DNA from: Bacteroides faecium
Lineage (GTDB): Bacteria > Bacteroidota > Bacteroidia > Bacteroidales > Bacteroidaceae
Assembly: GCF_012113595.1 (NCBI RefSeq)
Contig: NZ_CP050831.1
Coordinates: 5,952,001 to 6,016,000, forward strand
Length of the DNA stretch: 64,000 nt
Direction of reading: 5' to 3'
In this document: positions 25,835-37,100 of the stretch, one piece after another
Numbering within the stretch: position 1 is the stretch's first letter
Layout: each line of letters begins with the position of its first letter
Program-made: the position numbers and the translations under genes
Notes under the pieces: model-generated
Told to the model about the DNA's origin: nothing
Databases searched by the model: none
What the model saw: only the letters and a program-made list of their open reading frames with translations

Positions 25835-25936
25835 AAAGTCGGCTTAAAGAATGCAAAGGAATTGAAAGAACTGTGCTTAATCGGGCCAAATGCTTGAAAA
25901 ATGGGGAAATCAAGACTATCATATAGATAAAAAGAA

Positions 25937-25980
25937 GCGCCTCTATACTCTTCGGAAAGATTATAGAGGCGCTATTTTTA
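25937..25980. terminator. Bidirectional rho-independent terminator
   Basis: Perfect 11-bp stem GCGCCTCTATA (25937-25947) / TATAGAGGCGC (25962-25972). On the plus strand TATTTTTATT follows; on the minus strand the stem is followed by TTCTTTTTATC. It serves the convergent DUF418 (plus) and phosphohexomutase (minus) genes. Confidence 0.85.
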
Positions 25981-26017
25981 TTATTGTCCTATTCTGAAAC
26001 TATCAGAAGAAACAGAA

Positions 26018-27763
26018 TCAGATGCCCAATGACTTCTTCACTGCTTCAATCTTTTCCATAGCGGCAGACTCAGCAGAAGCGAAACAGTTGCGGCATCCCA
26101 TTTCACCTTGAACTTCCATATAGAACTTAATCTTAGGTTCTGTTCCGGAAGGACGGACTGAAACTTTACTGCCATCTTCTGTGAAATACTGAAGAACGTT
26201 TGATGATTCCGGCATATCGATTGCCGTTACATTTCCCTTGTCGTCTGTCTGCTTCAAAGTTTTGTAATCTTTGCTCAGGATTACTTTAGAGCCACCCAAT
26301 TCTTTCGGTGGGTTAGCACGGAAGTTTTCCATCATGGCTTTGATTTCTTCAGCACCGCTCTTGCCCGGCTTCACAACGTTTACGGTGAATTCTTTAGAGA
26401 ATCCGTATTCTACGTAAATATCAAGCAGTAATTGATACAGTGACTTGCCGTTATCTTTTGCCCATGCAGCAACTTCTGAAATCAAGCAGCAAGCTGATAC
26501 AGCATCTTTATCGCGAACGAAGTCTTCGGCAAGGAATCCGTAGCTTTCTTCACCACCGCCGATATATTTCTGTTTGCCTTCACGCAGACGGATTTCACGT
26601 GCAATCCATTTGAAACCGGTATAGCAGTCGAGCATTTCGATATTATTCTTGTCGGCAATCTTCTTGATAAGTTCGGTAGTTACGATTGTCTTCACGCAGA
26701 ACTCATTACCTTTAATCTTACCCAGTTGTTTGTATTGAGTCAGGATATAGTAAAGATACATCATACAAGTCTGGTTACCATTAATAAGCACCCATTCGCC
26801 TTTGTCATCCTTGCAGGCAATACCAACACGGTCAGCATCCGGGTCGGAAGCCATTACAAGTTCTGCATCAATTTCTTTAGCCAGGTTCACAGCCATAGAA
26901 AGAGCTTCCGCATTTTCCGGGTTCGGAGATACGACAGTCGGGAAGTTACCATCCTTAATCATCTGTTCGGGAACAGTGAATACGTTTTCAAATCCCCACA
27001 TCTTCAATGCACGCGGAATCAACATCATACCTGTACCGTGAATCGGAGTATAAACGATTTTCATATCCTTGTGGCGGGCAATAGCTTCCGGGTCGATAGA
27101 AACGGTTTTCACCATATCCAAATAAACCTTGTCGATATCTTCACCGATAATCTGAATCAAATCCGGATTACCCTGGAATTTGATGTCGGCAGCAGAAGCA
27201 ATAGCGTTTACTTCGTCGATAATGCCCTTATCATGCGGAGCCAATACTTGAGCTCCGTCATCCCAATATGCCTTGTAACCGTTGTATTCTTTCGGGTTGT
27301 GAGAAGCAGTCAGGATAATACCGCTCTGGCAACCGAGGTGACGGATAGCGAAAGACATTTCCGGGGTGGGACGCATATCATCGAACAGATATACTTTGAT
27401 ACCATTGGCAGAGAAGATATTAGCGGAAGTTTCTGCAAACAAGCGGCTGTTGTTACGGCAGTCGTGACCAACTACTACAGAAATCTGCGGCAGGTCTTTG
27501 AAGTTCTTTTTCAGATAGTTGGAAAGTCCCTGGGTAGCGGCACCTACCGTATAGATATTCATACGATTGCTACCTACACCCATGATACCGCGCAGACCAC
27601 CCGTACCAAACTCCAGGTCTTTGTAGAATGCTTCAATTAGTTCGGTCTTATCGTCATTTTCCAACATACGTTTCACTTCAGCCTGAGTTTCGGCATCATA
27701 AGCCGGGGTCAGCCATTTTTCGGCTTTCTCAGTGACCTGTTTAATAAGTTCCTGATTTTCCAT
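26018..27763 (-). CDS. Phosphoglucomutase/phosphomannomutase (alpha-D-phosphohexomutase)
   Basis: A 581-aa enzyme interconverting hexose 1- and 6-phosphates, linking glycolysis with nucleotide-sugar synthesis. All four signature loops are present: the catalytic serine loop LTASHNPKEYNG (Ser154), the metal loop ASDPDADRVG, the sugar-binding loop GGGEESYGF and the phosphate loop RPSGTEPKIKFY. The length fits the PgcA/PGM2-like subgroup. An upstream -7 box (TACATTTG, minus strand 27819-27826) gives a leader of about 50 nt. It is convergent with the DUF418 gene. Confidence 0.93.
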   Translation of the reverse strand: MENQELIKQVTEKAEKWLTPAYDAETQAEVKRMLENDDKTELIEAFYKDLEFGTGGLRGIMGVGSNRMNIYTVGAATQGLSNYLKKNFKDLPQISVVVGHDCRNNSRLFAETSANIFSANGIKVYLFDDMRPTPEMSFAIRHLGCQSGIILTASHNPKEYNGYKAYWDDGAQVLAPHDKGIIDEVNAIASAADIKFQGNPDLIQIIGEDIDKVYLDMVKTVSIDPEAIARHKDMKIVYTPIHGTGMMLIPRALKMWGFENVFTVPEQMIKDGNFPTVVSPNPENAEALSMAVNLAKEIDAELVMASDPDADRVGIACKDDKGEWVLINGNQTCMMYLYYILTQYKQLGKIKGNEFCVKTIVTTELIKKIADKNNIEMLDCYTGFKWIAREIRLREGKQKYIGGGEESYGFLAEDFVRDKDAVSACCLISEVAAWAKDNGKSLYQLLLDIYVEYGFSKEFTVNVVKPGKSGAEEIKAMMENFRANPPKELGGSKVILSKDYKTLKQTDDKGNVTAIDMPESSNVLQYFTEDGSKVSVRPSGTEPKIKFYMEVQGEMGCRNCFASAESAAMEKIEAVKKSLGI

Positions 27764-27818
27764 TTCGATTGTTATTTATATGGTTAATGAATTATTTACT
27801 GTTATATTCTTGAGCACA

Positions 27819-27826
27819 CAAATGTA
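27819..27826 (-). promoter_or_regulatory. -7 promoter box for the phosphohexomutase gene
   Basis: The minus strand reads TACATTTG, matching TAnnTTTG, 56 bp upstream of the start codon at 27763. Confidence 0.45.
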
Positions 27827-27923
27827 AAATAATAAGTTTATAATTCCTATTCTTTTAATTGAAATTTGAGAATTTAGAATTAAAAAACAGCATACTTAAT
27901 ACCTGATATCCGATACTCAATAT

Positions 27924-29567
27924 CTATTCTTGAGGCACTTTATATCTGTCTCCGGTCTGTTTGACATATTCCTGCAAGAATTCCTTCGGATAACCAGGAC
28001 GAAGCACTCCGGCAGGTTGTCCGATAGAATTACGTTCGAATTGTCCGTCCTTCACACGTTTCACTACTCCATCGTTATACTTCACAATCAAGAAAGTACC
28101 CAGTTGCTTCCATGTATCGAAAGTACTCTGTGCGGTCATGTTGGTATAGTTTGTCAGGAAATCAATTGCAGCGTTCTTATCCTTCTCCAACAATTTGGCT
28201 GCCATTTCCTCAATGCCCTGCTGTGCGTTGTTGAAGGTAGTCTCCATCTCCTTCTGCGCTTCACGTACATCACCAATCATCAAATCATAACGCGGATAAA
28301 CCATGTTGGATACCCAGTTGAAAATCCAGAAAGCTGAATTCCAGGAGAAAGTAATATAATCGGCTCCATCCACACGCGTATAGCAAACCGGCACTTTCGT
28401 AGCACAACAATAGACAGGAGTAAATACCGCCATATTCGCATCGTCCACGCCAAACCAAAGTACGCCGCCTATCGGGTCGGGCATATTAGCACGCATTTGT
28501 GCAACAAATACAAAGCCGCTTTGTTGAGTAGAAATAGGTCGTTCGTTGAAATATTCCTGGTCGCCTACCTTAAAGTTCAGAGGAGAGAGACGGTATGGAG
28601 TTTTGTAAGGCCCTGCCCCGAAATCATTAGAGATGTCGAGCGGAGTTCCTTCGTAATGGTCGCGCATCATATCTTTCACATCTTGTACGGACAACTTCTG
28701 TTTCGGTTTTACGAAAAGAGGCATCGGTGTATTGGATTTTCCTTCGATATAAGGAAGGTAATCTTTACCGTTATCAGTGTACTTATTGAAATAGCTCCAT
28801 ACACGGGCTTCGCAGAAACGACGCGCACCGAAATCAAGGGGCGCATAAGCAAGCGAGAAACTAAAATCCTTGTTCACTCCATTAAAGTATCCCCTTTCAC
28901 GCGCGAAAGAAACAACGTCAGGAGAGTACATACAGTTTTCCTTGTCGTTCATGTCAAACTGATGGATGCGCGCCTGGTTGGCATGAGCCGAAATACAATC
29001 GTCCGGCACACGTACAGCCACCCAAACGGCTCCGCGGATACCGGGGCCTTTGCCAATCATTTCCATAATCCATATTTCGTTCGGGTCGGCAATGGTGAAA
29101 GATTCCCCTTCGCTATAATAGCCGTATTGCTGCACCAAGTCAGTCATTATCTTGATGGCTTCACGGGCAGTACGCGAACGTTGCAGTCCGATATAAATCA
29201 GGCTTCCATAGTCAATAATACCAGTAGAATCCGCCAATTCGGGACGTCCGCCGAAAGTCGTTTCACCAATCGTAACCTGATATTCGTTCATATTGCCGGT
29301 CACGTTGTAAGTCTGCCGTGCCTGTTCGATTTCTCCCAAGTATTTACCGGTATCCCATTCGTACACTTTCAGCATGGTTCCTTTCGGATAAGTGGCTGCC
29401 GGATAATGATACAGTTCTCCAAACAGCCCATACGAATCGGCAGAATAGGAAACGATGGTCGAACCGTCGGTAGAAGCATTCTTACCGACTATCAGATTGG
29501 TACAGGCGAAAGTATTCGCCACAGCCGCCATCAGTACGGCGGCACACAAAATCATTCTTTTCTTCAT
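27924..29567 (-). CDS. C69-family dipeptidase (secreted)
   Basis: A 547-aa peptidase of the N-terminal-nucleophile superfamily. The signal sequence ends just before Cys22 in TFACTNLIVG, which would become the N-terminal nucleophile after processing. The GKNASTDGSTIVSYSAD segment is typical of peptidase family C69/U34. It should hydrolyse dipeptides in the periplasm, consistent with amino-acid use by Bacteroides. It starts 28 bp after the M23 peptidase gene on the same strand, so both are probably cotranscribed. Confidence 0.9.
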   Translation of the reverse strand: MKKRMILCAAVLMAAVANTFACTNLIVGKNASTDGSTIVSYSADSYGLFGELYHYPAATYPKGTMLKVYEWDTGKYLGEIEQARQTYNVTGNMNEYQVTIGETTFGGRPELADSTGIIDYGSLIYIGLQRSRTAREAIKIMTDLVQQYGYYSEGESFTIADPNEIWIMEMIGKGPGIRGAVWVAVRVPDDCISAHANQARIHQFDMNDKENCMYSPDVVSFARERGYFNGVNKDFSFSLAYAPLDFGARRFCEARVWSYFNKYTDNGKDYLPYIEGKSNTPMPLFVKPKQKLSVQDVKDMMRDHYEGTPLDISNDFGAGPYKTPYRLSPLNFKVGDQEYFNERPISTQQSGFVFVAQMRANMPDPIGGVLWFGVDDANMAVFTPVYCCATKVPVCYTRVDGADYITFSWNSAFWIFNWVSNMVYPRYDLMIGDVREAQKEMETTFNNAQQGIEEMAAKLLEKDKNAAIDFLTNYTNMTAQSTFDTWKQLGTFLIVKYNDGVVKRVKDGQFERNSIGQPAGVLRPGYPKEFLQEYVKQTGDRYKVPQE

Positions 29568-29595
29568 AATATTATATATGATTCACTTTTAATAA

Positions 29596-31260
29596 TTACC
29601 AAACAAAAGTCTCACGGGATACAGTCTCATTTCCGCAATTATCGGTCACCGTAAATTCAACGGTATGTTTGCCGCCTTTCTTCACGTGTTTTGAATCAAG
29701 CTTGCACTCCCAATATGACTTCACAATATTAGGCCGCCCGAAAAGTGCGTACTTTCCGTCAATCATGCCCCGATAGGAAGCAATGCCGGCGCCTTCGTCT
29801 TTCAGCCGATAGACAATCTTTCCGTTTCTTCCCCACTGGTTCTTATTGATAGGGATGATTTCGGGCGGTATCGTATCCATGGCAACGGTGTAAGTCCCCA
29901 ATTCACGGACAGATGTTTTCATGTAACCGTCCTCATACTTCCCGCCTACACTATATTTCCTGCCTTTCGGAGTCACACGGGCTACATAATACTTTGTTGT
30001 GTCGGCTACCGGCTTTCTGCGCAGACCGATACGAATCTCGCACCCCGCATGAAGCGGAACAGGTTTGTCATTTATCTGATAAGTAAATGCGACTGCCCCG
30101 CTATCGGCTTTCACCTGATAGTTAAGAGGAACATCGTCATACAACATTCCCTTCGGAACAACCAGGCTCAATCCCGGTTCTTGCAGATAATTTGTCTTAT
30201 CCCAGGCAAAGAAGTATTTCTCCCGATGACTCAAAGGTTCAACCGGCTGCTTCCGTCCACGTACAGTAAAACTGTATTTGGAAGTATTCCCGAAAGCATC
30301 TTTTAAGGTATATAGAAACTGATAATCCCGTTCTTCGTCAATCGTCACCAAACCGCGATTACCATTCGATGCCTTCAACAGACGCAAAGTATTCCCCGGT
30401 TCAATAAAAGATTTCATGTATTGCCCGCACGTCCATGAGTTTATCATTCTGTTTTCTTCCTGAGAAAAGCGGTCTACCGTACTACGGAAAACCTCATTTC
30501 CATCTATCGTAAGAACAACCGAATACACTCCATAATGATTGCTGACCCCATCCATGTAATCATATGCCTTGATGCCCGTACCTATCACTCCCCATGCTTC
30601 CACCGGACTTTCCGCGTTCGGAAGAATTGTTTTGGTCTGCTGTTTTCCATCTACCACACCTTTACTCGGCTGCGGAAAAAACATAATACCATCAGCTTTG
30701 GGGGCACGCGTATCTTTTATCTTCGATTTGAAGAAAGGCATCGGGTCGATATAATCCCCCGATTCTGTTTCGAACACATCCAAATGCAGATGCGGACCGA
30801 ACGAATAGCCTGTATTCCCGCTCCATGCTATCTGTTGACCGCCTTTCACCGGATATTCATCCGGTTCGGGAATAATCTCCACTTCCCAATTCTCATTTTC
30901 ATATTGAAGTTTCTCCACCCTTTCGGCAATAGGGGAAATAAAACCGCTCAAGTGCCTGTTGATAGTAGAATAACCGTTATGATAACAAACATCAAGTACA
31001 TATCCCGAACCATTGGTGACACGGATACGTGAAATATACCCATCGGCAAGGGCACGGACAGGTTTGCCGATAACTCCGCCTGTTTTAAAATCCAATCCGC
31101 CATGAAAGTGGTTAGAGCGGATTTCTCCGAAGTTTCCGCTCAATGTAAGAGGAAAGTCAAAAGGTGGCACAAAGGTGGCTTGCTTCTTTTCTTGTCCACA
31201 AACTCCGACGCAACAAGCCAGCATCAAAGCAGTGATATATTGTTTTATCATTCCATTCAC
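29596..31260 (-). CDS. M23-family metallopeptidase (LytM-type) with large C-terminal region
   Basis: A 554-aa exported protein with signal peptide ending near VGVCGQ. The zinc motif HFHGGLD (His53, Asp57) and the GPHLHLDVFE motif (His157, His159) are complete for an active LytM endopeptidase, which would cut peptidoglycan cross-links. The catalytic domain is at the N-terminus, and the remaining 390 residues form beta-rich segments of unknown role. This layout recurs in Bacteroidales. MIKQY at 31251 is an alternative start. A -7 box lies at 31275-31282. Confidence 0.88.
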   Translation of the reverse strand: MNGMIKQYITALMLACCVGVCGQEKKQATFVPPFDFPLTLSGNFGEIRSNHFHGGLDFKTGGVIGKPVRALADGYISRIRVTNGSGYVLDVCYHNGYSTINRHLSGFISPIAERVEKLQYENENWEVEIIPEPDEYPVKGGQQIAWSGNTGYSFGPHLHLDVFETESGDYIDPMPFFKSKIKDTRAPKADGIMFFPQPSKGVVDGKQQTKTILPNAESPVEAWGVIGTGIKAYDYMDGVSNHYGVYSVVLTIDGNEVFRSTVDRFSQEENRMINSWTCGQYMKSFIEPGNTLRLLKASNGNRGLVTIDEERDYQFLYTLKDAFGNTSKYSFTVRGRKQPVEPLSHREKYFFAWDKTNYLQEPGLSLVVPKGMLYDDVPLNYQVKADSGAVAFTYQINDKPVPLHAGCEIRIGLRRKPVADTTKYYVARVTPKGRKYSVGGKYEDGYMKTSVRELGTYTVAMDTIPPEIIPINKNQWGRNGKIVYRLKDEGAGIASYRGMIDGKYALFGRPNIVKSYWECKLDSKHVKKGGKHTVEFTVTDNCGNETVSRETFVW

Positions 31261-31274
31261 TATTTTACTCCCCG

Positions 31275-31282
31275 CAAATGTA
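31275..31282 (-). promoter_or_regulatory. -7 promoter box for the M23/C69 operon
   Basis: The minus strand reads TACATTTG, matching TAnnTTTG, 14 bp upstream of the 31260 start codon. This gives a very short leader with that start and slightly longer with 31251. Confidence 0.45.
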
Positions 31283-31401
31283 CACTATTCCAACTAAATT
31301 ACGAAATATCCGGGCGGAATGATAGCCGGAGATACTAGTTAATATTTCTTTTTATTATTATATTCATTGCAAACCTGTACCAATTATGTTATTTATATTA
31401 G

Positions 31402-31409
31402 TACTTTTG
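31402..31409 (+). promoter_or_regulatory. -7 promoter box for the metalloprotease-SusCD operon
   Basis: TACTTTTG matches TAnnTTTG and lies 37 bp upstream of the protease ATG at 31447. It is the only promoter-like element seen for the three-gene plus-strand unit. Confidence 0.5.
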
Positions 31410-31446
31410 TATCCGTTTTTAATTTTAATTAAATATAAAGAACTCA

Positions 31447-34080
31447 ATGAGAATGTATGTAAAAGTAATGGCAGCGGTCATTGCATGTATATTGATGAGT
31501 GGAGAAGCGCACTCAGCATTTGCAACCAGCCCCGCTACAGAAAATCTGAGTTGGTTTAAAAAGAAAAAGAAAAAACCAGAAGAAAAAGAAGAGAAGAGTA
31601 AAAACGACTACGAAAAATTAGTGGAAGGCAGCAAAACAACAAAAGGAATGTTTGCTGTACATCAAAAGAAGAACGATTATTATTTTGAAGTTCCCACATC
31701 ACTTTTAGGACGTGATTTATTAGTTGTCAATAAACTGCAAAGAGTTCCTGCCGAACTGAATGATGCAGGTGTAAACCGTGGAGTAAATTATGAAAATCAG
31801 ATGGTTTGCATGGAATGGGACAAGGCAAGCGGCAAACTGATGTTCCGTCAACAACGTCCATTACCACTGGCTCCTCAGAAAGATGCCATATTCCGTTCGG
31901 TAAAGAACAACTTTATCTCTCCGCTGATTGCCGCATTCAAAATCGAAGCAATCAACGCGGATTCTACGGCATTGGTAATCAAAGTAAATGACATTTATGA
32001 CGGTACTGAAACCAGTATCAATAATGTATTTACCAATATCAACCTGGGTACTTCGGCTATCAAGAACTTATCACGTATCCTTTCTATCAAGTCTTTCTCA
32101 AACAATGTCGTGGCAACTTCCGAGTTAACCACCCGGGTGACAGAAGGCACTACAACTGTATACGTGACGGTGGAAGTAAGCTCTTCTATCCTTCTGCTGC
32201 CTGAAACACCGATGATGGGACGTTTCGATAATCAGAAAGTCGGATACTTCACCAACCCGTTATTAAATTTCAGCGATGCACAACAAAGAACGGACAAAAC
32301 GCAGTATATCACACGTTGGCGCATAGAACCCAAACCGGAAGACCGGGAAGCTTACCTGAAAGGTCAACTAGTGGAACCTGCCAAACCCATTATATTCTAT
32401 ATTGATAACTCGACTCCTTACCAATGGCGTTCGTATATCAAAAAAGGAATTGAAGACTGGCAAACCGCTTTCGAAAAAGCTGGTTTCAAGAATGCGATTA
32501 TTGCAAAAGAAATCACGGACAGCATGCATGTAGATATGGATGATGTCAACTACTCCGTACTGACTTACGCCGCTTCGGAAAAGAAAAACGCAATGGGGCC
32601 TTCCCTATTGGACCCTCGTTCAGGAGAAATCCTGGAGGCTGACATTATGTGGTGGCATAATGTGCTTTCCATGGTACGCGAATGGATTACAGTACAGACG
32701 GGAACCGTTTGCCCGGAAGCCCGCAACGTACAGTTACCTGATGCCTTGATGGGCGACGCCATCCGTTTTGTGGCTTGCCACGAAGTAGGTCATTCTTTGG
32801 GATTGCGCCATAACATGATGGGCTCATGGGCTTTCCCGACAGATTCGCTACGTTCGGAAGCCTTCACTAGCAGAATGAATTCTACCGCTTCATCCATTAT
32901 GGACTATGCACGTTTCAACTACGTCGCCCAGCCGGGAGACGGTGTGAAAGTACTTTCTCCGCATATCGGTCCTTATGATATGTTCGCTATCGAATATGGC
33001 TATCGTTGGTATGGAAAGAGTACTCCGGAAGAAGAGAAAGACCTCTTGTTTGATTTCCTGAGCAAACATACAGACCGTCTTTACAAATACAGCGAAGCAC
33101 AAGATGTACGCGATGCCGTAGACCCGCGCGCGCAGAATGAGGACTTAGGTGACGACCCTGTTCGTTCTTCTTTACTCGGTATCGAAAACCTGAAACGTAT
33201 CGTCCCGCAAATCCTTCAATGGACTACTACCGGAGAAAAGGGGCAGACTTATGAAGAAGCATCCCGTCTCTATTACGCTGTTATCAATCAATGGAACAAC
33301 TATTTGTATCATGTACTTGCCAACATCGGCGGTATCTATATCGAGAACACAACCGTAGGAGATGGTGTCAAGACTTATACATTTGTAGAAAAAGAGAAGC
33401 AACAGGCTTCACTGAAATTCCTCATGGACGAAGTTCTGACTTATCCTAAATGGCTGTTCGACACAGAAGTGGGAGAATATACTTACTTGCTCCGCAATAC
33501 TCCAATCGGTCAGCAGGAGAACGCTCCTACCCAGATATTGAAGAATGCCCAAGCCTATATTCTTTGGGACTTGCTTGGCAACACCCGTCTGATGCGTATG
33601 ATAGAAAATGAATCCGTCAACGGAAAGAAAGCCTTTACAGTAGTGGAACTGATGGACGGGCTTCACAAGAACATCTTCGGTATTACCGAACGCGGTGGTA
33701 TCCCCAACGTGATGGAACGCTCTTTGCAGAAGAACTTCCTAGATGCTTTACTTACTGCTGCCGCAGAACCGGAAGCCGTGAAAATCAACAAGAAAATTGC
33801 GAACGAGCATTTCTTGCTTGACCATGCCACTCCTTTCTGTAGCTGTTATGCTGCCGAACAACGTGCACTCCGCCAGGAAGACCGGATGGGTGCTCCGCGT
33901 GTGCTCAATTTCTACGGCAGCCAACTCAACCGCATCTCAGATGCCATCTCTGTGAAACGCGGTGAGTTATTACGCATCAAGAAGTTGTTGCAGAATCGTC
34001 TTGGAACTTCCGATACTGCTACACGCTACCATTATGAAGATATGATTTTACGTATTAATACCGCTTTGGGAATCAAGTAA
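31447..34080 (+). CDS. Zinc metalloprotease of the DUF5117/DUF4953 type (metzincin-like)
   Basis: An 877-aa exported protein. After a signal peptide ending near AHSAFA comes a lysine/glutamate-rich stretch (KKKKKKPEEKEEKSKND), then the DUF5117-like region. The zinc site is HEVGHSLGLRHN (His445, Glu446, His449, His455), matching the metzincin HExxHxxGxxH signature. A Met-turn SSIMDY follows. The C-terminal half corresponds to DUF4953. It is probably periplasmic or surface-exposed and degrades proteins whose products are taken up by the SusC/SusD pair encoded next, 33 bp downstream. Substrate unknown. Confidence 0.88.
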   Translation: MRMYVKVMAAVIACILMSGEAHSAFATSPATENLSWFKKKKKKPEEKEEKSKNDYEKLVEGSKTTKGMFAVHQKKNDYYFEVPTSLLGRDLLVVNKLQRVPAELNDAGVNRGVNYENQMVCMEWDKASGKLMFRQQRPLPLAPQKDAIFRSVKNNFISPLIAAFKIEAINADSTALVIKVNDIYDGTETSINNVFTNINLGTSAIKNLSRILSIKSFSNNVVATSELTTRVTEGTTTVYVTVEVSSSILLLPETPMMGRFDNQKVGYFTNPLLNFSDAQQRTDKTQYITRWRIEPKPEDREAYLKGQLVEPAKPIIFYIDNSTPYQWRSYIKKGIEDWQTAFEKAGFKNAIIAKEITDSMHVDMDDVNYSVLTYAASEKKNAMGPSLLDPRSGEILEADIMWWHNVLSMVREWITVQTGTVCPEARNVQLPDALMGDAIRFVACHEVGHSLGLRHNMMGSWAFPTDSLRSEAFTSRMNSTASSIMDYARFNYVAQPGDGVKVLSPHIGPYDMFAIEYGYRWYGKSTPEEEKDLLFDFLSKHTDRLYKYSEAQDVRDAVDPRAQNEDLGDDPVRSSLLGIENLKRIVPQILQWTTTGEKGQTYEEASRLYYAVINQWNNYLYHVLANIGGIYIENTTVGDGVKTYTFVEKEKQQASLKFLMDEVLTYPKWLFDTEVGEYTYLLRNTPIGQQENAPTQILKNAQAYILWDLLGNTRLMRMIENESVNGKKAFTVVELMDGLHKNIFGITERGGIPNVMERSLQKNFLDALLTAAAEPEAVKINKKIANEHFLLDHATPFCSCYAAEQRALRQEDRMGAPRVLNFYGSQLNRISDAISVKRGELLRIKKLLQNRLGTSDTATRYHYEDMILRINTALGIK

Positions 34081-34113
34081 AACAAACCTATTAATTAAAC
34101 TATCTTACAATTA

Positions 34114-37100
34114 ATGAGAATCAAATTTTTGTGCATTATTATATGCTTATTTGTTAATGCACTGGCTTCCGCCAGTGCTGCCAACCGCACTATTACCGGA
34201 GTAGTAATCTCCGGTGAAGATAATGAACCTCTGATTGGTGCTTCCGTTTATGTCCATGCAGACGATTTGAAGAAAGCCGGAGCATCACAGACTTCCCTAG
34301 GTACTATCACCGATATTGATGGTAAATTCTCTATTTCTGTTCCGGAAAAAGTAACGCGTATTCATTGCAGTTATATTGGTTTTGAAGAACAAGCAATCGT
34401 ATTACAAGGAGAAAAGAAGAGTTATCGCATAGTACTTCAACCTTCAGCACATGCTTTGGCAGACGTAGTCGTAACGGGATATCAGACATTGGAACGTAGA
34501 AAACTGACTGCTGCCATCTCAAAAGTTGAATTATCAGATGCGATGGTAGGTGCTACCAAAAGTATCGACCAGGCATTGACAGGACAAATTGCGGGTGTGG
34601 CAGTTACAAATACGTCCGGTGCTCCGGGAGCTCCGGCTAAAATTCGTATTCGTGGTACTGCTTCATTAAATGGAACACAAGATCCGTTGTGGGTATTGGA
34701 TGGAATGCCTTTGGAAGGAACAGATATTCCCAAATTAGACGATACTAAATCTGATAATGATATTGTGAACATCGGACAATCGTCTATTGCCGGATTAAGT
34801 CCTAATGACATTGAAAGTATCACTATTTTAAAAGATGCAGCAGCCACCGCTATTTATGGTGCGCGTGCTGCAAATGGAGTCATTGTAGTGACCACCAAAA
34901 GAGGACGGACAGGAAAGCCTGTTGTCAACTTCAATACCAAGCTTACTTACACCCCAAATTTGGATACTTCCCGTCTCAACCTATTGAATGCAGAAGAAAA
35001 AGTTAACTTGGAACTCCAGTTAATGAGTGAACCAACATATCTATTATTCGGCTTCATACCTACCTCTGTTTATGAAGAAAAAGGAGGTGTAGCCACTATT
35101 TTGAAAAAATATGACCTGCTAAATACATTTAGAGAAAAAGGCTGGGACGGATTGTCCCCTGAAGCACAAAATGCCATCACTCGGTTAAAAAGCATTAATA
35201 CCGACTGGAATGACATATTATTCAGAGATGCTTTTACACAAGAGTATAATTTAAGTATTTCTGGTGGTAGCGAAAAAGTTACTTACTACAACTCACTTGG
35301 ATATACTAAAGAAAACGGTAATGTGCCGGGAGTAAGCTTCAGCCGGTTCAATTTGACTTCCAAGACTTCATATCAAATAAACAGACTACTTAAAGTGGGA
35401 ATATCGGTCTTTGCTAACAGGCGTAAGAACCAAACATTTATGACTGACTCGCAAGGCCTTACCAACCCCGTATATTACTCACGTATTGCCAATCCTTACT
35501 TCGAGCCGTTCGATCAAAACAATAACTATATATACGATTATGAAGTCGTGGCTGGTTCCGTCTCCAACCTTAATCAAGGCTTCAATATTTATGAAGAACG
35601 TGCCAATACCAGTAAGGAGTCCATCAATACTGCCATAAATTCGATTTTCGATGCAGAACTGCGTTTCAATGACCAATGGAAACTTACCTCACAAATTGGT
35701 GTACAATGGGAACAGCTTTCTCAAGAAGAATTTGCAGGAATGAATAGCTTCAACATACGTAATCAACGTGAAAAACACACTTATGAAGAGTCGGAGATTA
35801 CGAAGTATATCATCCCGGAAGGTGGAATGCTTAAAACAACAAATTCTACAACATCCCAGATAACATGGAAAATTCAAGGAGAATATAAAAACACATTTAA
35901 AGATGTCCATGACATACAAATAATGGCCGGATCGGAAATCCGTAAAAACTGGTATGAAAATGCATCCTCCACCGGATATGGATACGATCCGAAAACACTA
36001 ACGTTCAAAAACTTGAACCTTAGAAAGCAAGATCTTAACGACTGGAAGCTTAAAAGTAAAAGTTATACAGAGAACGCATTCGCCTCTTTCTTCGCCAATG
36101 GTTCATATACTTTAAAAAGCCGCTATACACTGGGAGGCAGCGTCCGTATGGATGGTTCCGACCTGTTCGGCGTAGATAAAAAATATCGTTTCCTGCCCAT
36201 CTATTCAGTCAGTGGCATGTGGCGTCTTTCCAATGAACCTTTTATCAGCCAATTAAAATGGATTGACAACCTAGCATTCCGCCTGTCATATGGTTTACAA
36301 GGAAATATCGATAAAACGACTTCTCCATTCCTTGTAGGAAGCTATGGATACGTTGATATTATACCAGAGGGGGATGAAGAAAATATCACTATTGACAACG
36401 CCCCGAACAGCAAACTGCGTTGGGAGAAAACAGCTTCTTATAATGCAGGAATCGATTTTTCAGTATTCAATCAAAGCATCAATCTGAGCGTAGATTATTA
36501 TTACAGAAAGGGTACTGACCTTATTGGTTCCAAGATGTTACCATTAGAAAACGGATTCACAAATATGACTGTCAACTGGGCAAGTATGGAAAACAAAGGA
36601 ATTGAAGTAAACCTACAAACACGCAACATTACAACCAAAGATTTCTCATGGTACACTTCTTTCAACTTTGCTTACAATCAAAATAAGGTATTGAGAGTGA
36701 TGACAAACAAAACACAAGCAACTCCCAGTCTCGAAGGATATCCTGTAGGAGCTATATTTGCTCTGAAAACAAAAGGTATCAAGCCTGAAACCGGACAAAT
36801 ACTTCTTGAAAATAAAGAAGGGAAAAGAGTCACAATAGAAGAACTCTTACAAATGACCCCAACAGGAGATGGATACTATGATTATGGTATATCGGCAGCC
36901 GATCAAGAAAGAGAATTGTATAGCTATATCGGTACATCCGACGCGCCTTACACGGGAGGATTCATGAACACCTTCAATTACCGGAACTGGGAATTAAATC
37001 TGAACTTCTCATACAACTTTGGAGCTCACGTTAAGACAACTCCAAGCTACCACATGGACATCGACCCCGCACGCAATTTAAACAGAGATATTTTAGACAG

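Noticed and set aside
28497..29654. A 385-aa plus-strand open frame opposite the C69 dipeptidase gene
   Set aside because: Antisense shadow of a well-supported peptidase; no signal peptide or recognisable motif.
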